In this document: in pieces, positions 38,724 to 43,600 of the stretch
Layout of the letters: every line of letters begins with the position of its first letter
Position numbering within the stretch: position 1 is the stretch's first letter
From: Streptomyces melanogenes
Lineage (GTDB): Bacteria; Actinomycetota; Actinomycetes; Streptomycetales; Streptomycetaceae
Direction of reading: 5' to 3'
Length of the DNA: 43,600 nt
Assembly (NCBI RefSeq): GCF_014649795.1
Contig: NZ_BMTS01000043.1
Span: 1 to 43,600, forward strand
Translations under genes and position numbers: made by a program
The notes under the pieces: generated by a model
Database searches by the model: none
The model's input: only the letters and a program-made list of their open reading frames with translations
Told to the model about the DNA's origin: nothing

Positions 38724-40430
38724 TCAGTTGGGCATCGCCCAGACCTGGTTGGCCTGGAGGTGGCCGCACGTCCAGGTGTCGAGTTTGGTCAGGTCGGCCG
38801 TGCCACCCCCGTACACATCGAGGCACAGCCCGCTCGCGGCACTGCGGACTGTGCCGTCGGGGTTGGCGTTCCACTGCTGGGCCGTGGTGCCCCTGCACGT
38901 GGCCAGGGTGACGGGGCTGCCGGCGGTGGTGTTGCTCGCGGTGAGGCACTTGCCGAGTGAGCGCAGGGTGCGGTCGGTGCCGGTGGTCCAGCGTTGGTTG
39001 GGGTTGCCGGTGCAGGTGTAGAGGATCACCTGGGTGCCGTCGGCCGTGCCGCTGCCGGTGACGTCCGCGCACTTGGCGCCGTTGCCGGTGAGCTGGCCGG
39101 TGGGGACGGCGGCGCCGCAGCCGCTGCCGGGGGTGAGGCGCCAGACCGCCGTGCCGTGGGCGGGGACGGTCGCGGCCAGGCTGCCGCTCACCGTCGAGGT
39201 GGCGCCGGTCCACAGGTCCTTGGCGGTCACCGTGCAGCCCGGCAGGCCCACGTCGGCGAGCGTGGTGGTGAGGGTGCGGGCGGTCGCGCTCCGGTTGAGG
39301 ACCGCGACCGCGCGGTCCCCGCCCGCGAGCGGCCGGGCCAGGACGTCGGTGCTGCCGTCCGTGGACACCACGCCCGCCTGCCGGCCGAGGCTGTCCTGGT
39401 CCACCTTGATCAGTTCGGTGTTGCCCAGCGCGGACCGGGCCGCCGGGGTGAGCTGGGAGACGTCCGAGGAGAGGATGAGCGGCGCGGCCATCATCGACCA
39501 CAGGGCGACCTGGCTGCGGGACTCGTCGTCGGTGAGCCCGCCCGCGCCCGCGATCAGGAAGTCCGGGTCGTTCCAGTTGCCCGGCCGGGCGTACCGGCCG
39601 ATCCAGCGGTTGTAGCCGTAGTTGGCGAGCACGCTGGACCAGCGGCTGGTGTTCGGATGCGCGGGATCGTAGGTGGCGATGTCCCAGCCCTCGCGCCAGA
39701 GCTGGCCGTCCGAGCCGACCCAGGACAGCACGTCGAACCAGGTGGGGTTGCCCCATTCGCCGCTCTGGAAGTACGCGGGCGCCGACTCGGAGAACACGAT
39801 CTCGCGGCCCGAGCCGCGCAGCGCCGCCGCCTGGGCGTCGTACGCCTGCCGGTAGGCCTGCTCCTGCGTCTGGCCCGGGGCCACGTACAGATTGCAGCCG
39901 TCGAGCTTGAGGTAGTCCACGCCCCAGGAGGCGAACGCGGCGGCCTCCTGGGCGAAGTGGTCCGCGCCGCCGCCCTGGGGCCGTCCGCTGCCGGGGTAGC
40001 CGCCGCAGGTCGACGAGCCCGCGTCCTCGTAGATCCCGAACCGGAGCCCACGGGCGTGCAGGTACTGGCCGAGCCAGGCCATGCCGTGCGGGAACTTGAC
40101 CGGGTCGGCGACGAGGTTCCCGTCGGCGTCCCGCGACCGGGTCGTCCAGCAGTCGTCCACGGTCACCGTGGTGTATCCCTTGGCGGCGAGACCGGTGGAG
40201 ACGAGCGCGTCGGCGTTGGCGGTGACGGTCTGCTCGGTGACGCCGCACTGGTAGTGGGCCCAGTCGTTCCAGCCCATCGGCGGGGTGGGGGCGGGTACTT
40301 GGGCCGCTGCGGGGAGGGCCTCGGGGGACGCGTGCGCGGCGGTCGCCGTGGCGAGCGGCAGGCACAGCAGAGCTGCGGCGACGGCGCTCAGAGCGGTGCG
40401 TATACGGGGGGAACCTGGGGGGCGTGGCAC
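38724..40430 (-). CDS. Secreted alpha-galactosidase (GH27) with ricin-type lectin domain
   Basis: A 568-residue enzyme. Signal peptide: RIRTALSAVAAALLCLPLAT, cleavage near AHA-S. The GH27 catalytic barrel shows PPMGWNDWAHYQC, TVTVDDCW, the nucleophile Asp177 in YLKLDGCN, and the acid/base Asp288 in RPGNWNDPDF. After a C-terminal beta domain (about 340-440), a ricin-B/CBM13 module (about 440-568) carries QxW repeats (NQRW, QQWN, NQVW). It should remove alpha-linked galactose from galactomannan or galacto-oligosaccharides outside the cell. The GTG at 40430 is chosen: GAGGAG lies 6 nt upstream. It is divergent from the GH35 gene. Confidence 0.93.
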   Translation of the reverse strand: MPRPPGSPRIRTALSAVAAALLCLPLATATAAHASPEALPAAAQVPAPTPPMGWNDWAHYQCGVTEQTVTANADALVSTGLAAKGYTTVTVDDCWTTRSRDADGNLVADPVKFPHGMAWLGQYLHARGLRFGIYEDAGSSTCGGYPGSGRPQGGGADHFAQEAAAFASWGVDYLKLDGCNLYVAPGQTQEQAYRQAYDAQAAALRGSGREIVFSESAPAYFQSGEWGNPTWFDVLSWVGSDGQLWREGWDIATYDPAHPNTSRWSSVLANYGYNRWIGRYARPGNWNDPDFLIAGAGGLTDDESRSQVALWSMMAAPLILSSDVSQLTPAARSALGNTELIKVDQDSLGRQAGVVSTDGSTDVLARPLAGGDRAVAVLNRSATARTLTTTLADVGLPGCTVTAKDLWTGATSTVSGSLAATVPAHGTAVWRLTPGSGCGAAVPTGQLTGNGAKCADVTGSGTADGTQVILYTCTGNPNQRWTTGTDRTLRSLGKCLTASNTTAGSPVTLATCRGTTAQQWNANPDGTVRSAASGLCLDVYGGGTADLTKLDTWTCGHLQANQVWAMPN

Positions 40431-40485
40431 GGGGAGCTCCTCTGTGGTGAGAAGGGGACGTGCGGCCGGGCGTGATTGATGGTGC

Positions 40486-40516
40486 ATCGTAGCGCGGAGT
40501 TTGAAGCACCTTCAAT
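40486..40516 (-). promoter_or_regulatory. Putative promoter of the alpha-galactosidase gene with overlapping palindrome
   Basis: On the minus strand: TTGAAG (40511-40516), 19-bp spacer, TACGAT (40486-40491). The -35 is one arm of the perfect palindrome TTGAAG-CAC-CTTCAA (40502-40516, plus-strand reading), so a dimeric repressor bound there would block polymerase. Confidence 0.55.
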
Positions 40517-40610
40517 CACCGTGCAGGCAGCTTGAGTTGAGCATGGCCGGGTGCGTGCGGAGGTTCCGAGGTGCGCGTCCTGAAGGCGCCATGTTTGATT
40601 ACGTGCACTC

Positions 40611-40639
40611 TTGACGCTTCTTGATCGATTAATTACGTT
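40611..40639 (+). promoter_or_regulatory. Putative promoter of the beta-galactosidase gene with operator-like spacer
   Basis: TTGACG (40611-40616), a 17-bp spacer and TACGTT (40634-40639) fit a housekeeping-type promoter. The spacer contains TTGATCGATTAA (40621-40632), a near-perfect palindrome centred on ATCGAT, resembling LacI-family operators. The start codon lies about 105 bp downstream. Confidence 0.6.
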
Positions 40640-40743
40640 GCGGCGCAGCACGGCGGAGAGACGGATGCCCTTCCGCTCGCCTCATGTGCCGCCGAACGCC
40701 TCATGACCCGCCCGCAGTCCGCCCGTCGCCCCGGGGAGTACGC

Positions 40744-43068
40744 ATGCACCGACGCACCCTGCTGGTCGCCGCCGCCCTGAGCCCGGCGGCCGCGCTGGCC
40801 GTCTCCGGCGGGCGCGCCTCCGCCGCCGGGCACACCTTCGGCTTCTCCGCCGACGGCTCGCAGTTCGTCCTCGACGGCGCCGTGTTCCAGATCCGCAGCG
40901 GCGAGATGCACCCCGCCCGCATCCCCGTGCAGTACTGGCGCCACCGCATCCGGATGGCCAAGGCGATGGGTCTCAACACCGTCGCGCTGTACGTCATGTG
41001 GAACTACCTCGAAGAGCGGCCCGGCGTCTTCGACCTCGCCACCGACCGGCGCGACTTCGCCGCCTTCATCCGGCTCTGCGCGCAGGAGGGCATGTACGTG
41101 CTGCTGCGCCCGGGCCCGTACGTCTGCGGCGAATGGGACCTGGGCGGGCTGCCCTCGTACCTCCTGAAGAAGCCGTCGGTCCGGCTGCGGGTGAACGCGA
41201 GCCAGGACCCGGACTACATGGCGGCCGTGGCCCGGTACATCAACGCGATCGCCCCGGTCATCCGGCCGCTGATGGCCGTCAACGCCGGCCCGGTCCTGAT
41301 GGTGCAGATCGAGAACGAGTACGGCTCGTACGGCAGCGACGGAACCTATCTGGAGCAGCTGCGCCAACTGTGGCTCGGGGCAGGGGTGGAGGGGCCGTTC
41401 TACACCCAGGACGGGCTCGGCCAGGTCGTGGCGAACCACACCAACGTCACCGGCGGGGCGATCGGTCTCAGCGGCGGGACCTCCTCGGACATCAGATCCT
41501 GCCGCACGGCGTACCCGAAGGTCCCGGCGATGTCGGGGGAGCTGTACCCGGGATGGCTCACCCACTGGGGCGAGGGCACGTTCGCCGGGCAGGACACCGA
41601 CCTCTCCGGGGCGCTGCGGGACCTGATGAACGCCGGGCAGTCGTTCAACGTCTACGTGGTGCACGGCGGCACCAACTTCGGTTACTGGGCCGGTGCCAAC
41701 GCGAACGACGACGGAAGCGGCTACACCGCCGACATCACCACCTACGACTACGGGGCGCCGATCACCGAGCAGGGGCGGCCCGCGCCGAGGTACGCCGCGT
41801 ACCGCTCGCTCATCGGCGGCTATCCGGGTGTCTCACTGCCGCCCGTGCCGGAACCGGTCCCCACCATCACGCGTAGCGGAAGCGACGCGCCGATGCCGAG
41901 CGCCTACGCGTCGCTGTGGGACAACCTGCCCGCCGCGCTGCCGCCCGCGCAGACCGTCGCGCCGCAGCCCATGGAGAACTACGGGCAGAACTTTGGGTTC
42001 ATGCTCTACCGCAAGGTCCTCTCCGGGTACGCGGGAGGCACGCTCGACGTCACCTCCGTCCACGACTACGCCACGGTCTTCCTCGACGGCGCCTACCAGG
42101 GCGCTATCTCCCGTCCGGCGGTGCCCTCGGCGTACGCCACGCCGTTGAAGGTGACCACCGGCTCGCGCCTCGTACTCGGGTCGGCGGGCGCAAGGCCCAC
42201 ATTGGACATTCTCGTCGAGGGCATGGGGCGCACCAATTTCGGCCACGGCCTGGTCGACCGCAAGGGCATCACCCAGCAGGTCTCCCTCTCCGGCGCGGGC
42301 CCGCTCAACGGCACGGTCAGCGACTGGCAGACCTACGCGCTGCCTATCGACGAGGCGTTCGTCGCGGCCCTGCGTCCGAAGATCAGCGACCCCGGCCGCG
42401 CGGGCATCTTCTTCCGCGCCACGGTCACCCTCGCCGAGACCGGCGACACCTACCTCGACATGTCCGGCTGGACCAAGGGGGTCGTGTGGGTGAACGGACA
42501 CAACCTCGGCCGGTACTGGTCCATCGGACCCCAGCAGCGCCTGTACTGCCCCGCCCCGTGGCTCACCGTCGGACAGAACGAGATCCTCGTCCTCGACCTG
42601 CACCAACTGCGCCCGCAGCCCGTCCCGTTCCGGGCGACCCTCGTCGAAACCCCCTGCACTCTCACCAACCGGCGCAGCGGCAAACTCCTCGACGTACCGG
42701 ACTGGTCAACCGCTTATGGTGTGCAGCTGAACCAGTGGGGTGGCAACGGCGGTGCCAACCAGCAGTGGCGCCGTACCACGGCCGCCGACGGGACCTGCAC
42801 CTTGGCCAACGTGCACTCGGGCTTGCTCGTCGACATCCAGGGAAACGCGTCCGCCGACGGCACACCGGTCATCCAGTGGCCCGCCAACGGCGGCGCCAAC
42901 CAGCGGTGGCGGCCGGTGCCCACCAGCGACGGGTACGTGAAGCTGGTCAGCGTCAGCACCGGCAAGGTGCTAGGGGTGGCGGGAAGCGCGACCGCCGACG
43001 GCGCGAAGATCGTCGAACAAACCGACACGGGGGATTTCAGCCAACAGTGGCTCATCGCGTCACCGTGA
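40744..43068 (+). CDS. Secreted beta-galactosidase (GH35) with ricin-type lectin domain
   Basis: A 774-residue enzyme with a twin-arginine-like signal (HRRTLLVAAALSPAAALAVS). The GH35 core includes FQIRSGEMHPARIPVQYWRH, LRPGPYVCGEWDLGGLP, acid/base Glu192 in MVQIENEYGSYG and nucleophile Glu266 in AMSGELYPGWLTHWGE. Later beta domains (ATVFLDGAYQGAIS, KGVVWVNGHNLGRYW) precede a ricin-B/CBM13 module (about 645-774) with QQWRR, QRWRP and QQWL repeats. It should cleave terminal beta-galactose from galactans or glycoproteins outside the cell. GGGGAG lies 5 nt before the ATG. With the divergent GH27 gene it forms a galactose-releasing pair. Confidence 0.94.
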   Translation: MHRRTLLVAAALSPAAALAVSGGRASAAGHTFGFSADGSQFVLDGAVFQIRSGEMHPARIPVQYWRHRIRMAKAMGLNTVALYVMWNYLEERPGVFDLATDRRDFAAFIRLCAQEGMYVLLRPGPYVCGEWDLGGLPSYLLKKPSVRLRVNASQDPDYMAAVARYINAIAPVIRPLMAVNAGPVLMVQIENEYGSYGSDGTYLEQLRQLWLGAGVEGPFYTQDGLGQVVANHTNVTGGAIGLSGGTSSDIRSCRTAYPKVPAMSGELYPGWLTHWGEGTFAGQDTDLSGALRDLMNAGQSFNVYVVHGGTNFGYWAGANANDDGSGYTADITTYDYGAPITEQGRPAPRYAAYRSLIGGYPGVSLPPVPEPVPTITRSGSDAPMPSAYASLWDNLPAALPPAQTVAPQPMENYGQNFGFMLYRKVLSGYAGGTLDVTSVHDYATVFLDGAYQGAISRPAVPSAYATPLKVTTGSRLVLGSAGARPTLDILVEGMGRTNFGHGLVDRKGITQQVSLSGAGPLNGTVSDWQTYALPIDEAFVAALRPKISDPGRAGIFFRATVTLAETGDTYLDMSGWTKGVVWVNGHNLGRYWSIGPQQRLYCPAPWLTVGQNEILVLDLHQLRPQPVPFRATLVETPCTLTNRRSGKLLDVPDWSTAYGVQLNQWGGNGGANQQWRRTTAADGTCTLANVHSGLLVDIQGNASADGTPVIQWPANGGANQRWRPVPTSDGYVKLVSVSTGKVLGVAGSATADGAKIVEQTDTGDFSQQWLIASP

Positions 43069-43474
43069 CCGTATGGCGGTATGAAGCAGTGCGGACTGAT
43101 TGCTTCCTGCCGCAGACGGAGGTTCGCGCCGTCCCGCGAAGGTGCAGTCGTCACATACTCAACGCCCGCTGGCGTGCGGGGAGTTGTACGCCTGCCCTCT
43201 GTCGCGCCGCCGCGCCGTGGCACACCTCCGGACGCGCAGCGCTGCCCGCCGAGGGTGCGCTTGACCCCGCCGCCGCCCCGCACCTAGCCTGCCGAGGGTG
43301 CGCTAAAGGGCATTTCGGCTGACTCATGCATGGACCGGCGGTTCGCCGAAGCCCTGGAAGCCGGCAAGTGAACGCGCTTTGACCTTCACCTCTTTGTGGC
43401 CGTCCTGGGCCGTCACCCCGTGTGGGCCCCGCCACGACGACAGCGCCGTCACCCCCCAGCCGAAGGAGATCGGC
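43069..43474. other. Non-coding stretch between the GH35 gene and the interrupted gene
   Basis: About 400 bp without a credible complete gene. It carries the direct-repeat-flanked promoter at 43248-43304 and a 13-codon reading frame (MDRRFAEALEAGK, 43330-43371) with good codon use but no ribosome binding site, which may be a remnant or leader peptide. No terminator for the GH35 gene was recognised. Confidence 0.45.
43248..43304 (+). promoter_or_regulatory. Promoter TTGACC-N18-TAGCCT flanked by 14-bp direct repeats
   Basis: GCCGAGGGTGCGCT occurs at 43248-43261 and again at 43291-43304. Between them lie TTGACC (43261-43266) and TAGCCT (43285-43290), spaced 18 bp. The repeats touch both promoter boxes, as expected for paired regulator sites. 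The promoter points toward the interrupted gene at 43475. Confidence 0.5.
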
Positions 43475-43498
43475 ATGGACGCTGAGCCCATTGCCTTA
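43475..43498 (+). pseudogene. Start of a gene interrupted by an insertion element
   Basis: A perfect AAGGAG (43463-43468) with a 6-nt spacer precedes an ATG that opens a short reading frame (MDAEPIA). After about eight codons the sequence changes into what looks like the left end of an IS5-type element. The original product cannot be identified from so few residues. If the right junction lies beyond the window, the rest of the gene should continue there. Confidence 0.5.
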
Positions 43499-43600
43499 GG
43501 CCGTGTGTCGAAAGTGGATCTTGAGCGTTGGATGATCACGGTTCATGGGACGGGGAGATCTCACGGACGAAGAGTGGGCGGTGCTGGAGCCGTTGCTGCC
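43499..43600 (+). mobile_element. Left end of an IS5-type insertion sequence (cut by window edge)
   Basis: GGCCGTGTGTCGAAAGTGG at about 43499 looks like the terminal repeat found at the ends of Streptomyces IS5/IS427-group elements, and the transposase begins about 46 bp later. The boundary is estimated. The second end and the target duplication lie outside the window. Confidence 0.6.
43545..43600 (+). CDS. IS5 family transposase, N-terminal fragment
   Basis: The first 18 codons read MGRGDLTDEEWAVLEPLL, the classic N-terminus of IS5-family (DUF4096-type) transposases of streptomycetes, which start with 'LTDEEW-x-x-LEPLLP'. The gene runs off the window, so the DDE catalytic domain cannot be seen. 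A run of GGTTCATGGGACGG surrounds the ATG without a strong ribosome binding site. Confidence 0.85.
   Translation, partial: MGRGDLTDEEWAVLEPLL

Larger units (their letters stand above)
40431..40743. promoter_or_regulatory. Divergent promoter region of the galactosidase genes
   Basis: About 310 bp of non-coding DNA between the GH27 and GH35 genes, holding the two promoter/operator candidates listed separately. The rest shows no gene. Confidence 0.7.

Noticed and set aside
38994..40475. Plus-strand frame of 493 codons
   Set aside because: Antisense to the GH27 alpha-galactosidase; composition is that of a shadow frame.
43081..43287. Plus-strand 68-codon frame after the GH35 gene
   Set aside because: No ribosome binding site, Pro/Arg-rich composition typical of non-coding GC-rich DNA, and it overlaps the promoter with direct repeats.
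1..43600. CRISPR arrays, tRNA/rRNA genes and riboswitches
   Set aside because: No regularly spaced repeats, cloverleaf-like segments or recognisable riboswitch cores were seen by eye.

Overview
This window comes from a high-GC actinomycete, almost certainly a Streptomyces. The evidence is a strong G/C bias at third codon positions, GTG starts, GTGA/ATGA gene overlaps, a chaplin gene, rare TTA codons confined to a few genes, and many Tat/Sec-exported or lipid-anchored proteins. No rRNA, tRNA, CRISPR array or prophage was seen. All identities below come from reading the sequence; no database search was run.

Layout. 1-4.4 kb: end of an unidentified membrane protein, a GNAT/TetR divergent pair, a secreted FG-GAP protein, a second GNAT gene, a short chaplin and a VOC protein. 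4.4-10.7 kb: a compact polyketide locus on the minus strand, made of a LuxR-type regulator, a one-module iterative-looking type I PKS (KS-AT-degenerate DH-ACP) and a crotonyl-CoA carboxylase/reductase. 11.0-16.5 kb: a translationally coupled minus-strand operon (FAH-family hydrolase, SCP-x type thiolase, acyl-CoA ligase, cyclase-family hydrolase) with a divergent TetR regulator and a palindromic operator candidate. 16.8-22.4 kb: a large XRE/STAND-NTPase/WD40 membrane protein, a DUF3592-like protein, and a beta-lactamase-fold protein lacking its catalytic motifs. 22.5-29.0 kb: a response regulator/histidine kinase/lipoprotein operon divergent from a lipoprotein/membrane-fusion/ABC ATPase/MacB-like permease operon.

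29.0-34.6 kb: alpha/beta hydrolase plus MDR oxidoreductase divergent from a LysR regulator with a perfect palindrome between them, then an SDMT-like methyltransferase, a RibD-C/DHFR-like reductase and a mycothiol-dependent-isomerase-family protein. 34.6-37.1 kb: a coupled three-gene operon matching RsbQ-RsbP-RsbV of the Bacillus energy-stress pathway, without an adjacent sigma factor or kinase. 37.2-43.1 kb: an aldo/keto reductase behind a MerR-type promoter, a small secreted protein, and divergent secreted alpha-galactosidase (GH27) and beta-galactosidase (GH35), both with ricin-type lectin domains. 43.1-43.6 kb: a non-coding stretch with a promoter between direct repeats, then a gene start that runs straight into the left end of an IS5-type element cut by the window edge.

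The most promising system is at 4.4-16.5 kb. An AT with a non-standard AASH specificity motif sits beside a CCR, both catalytic residues of the DH-like domain are gone, no KR or ER is present, and TTA (bldA) codons occur in the regulator (two), the PKS (one) and the neighbouring thiolase (one). This suggests a developmentally timed pathway to a small unreduced, alkyl-branched pyrone or aromatic, possibly linked to an adjoining hydrolysis/CoA activation/thiolysis route. That product and that link are inference.
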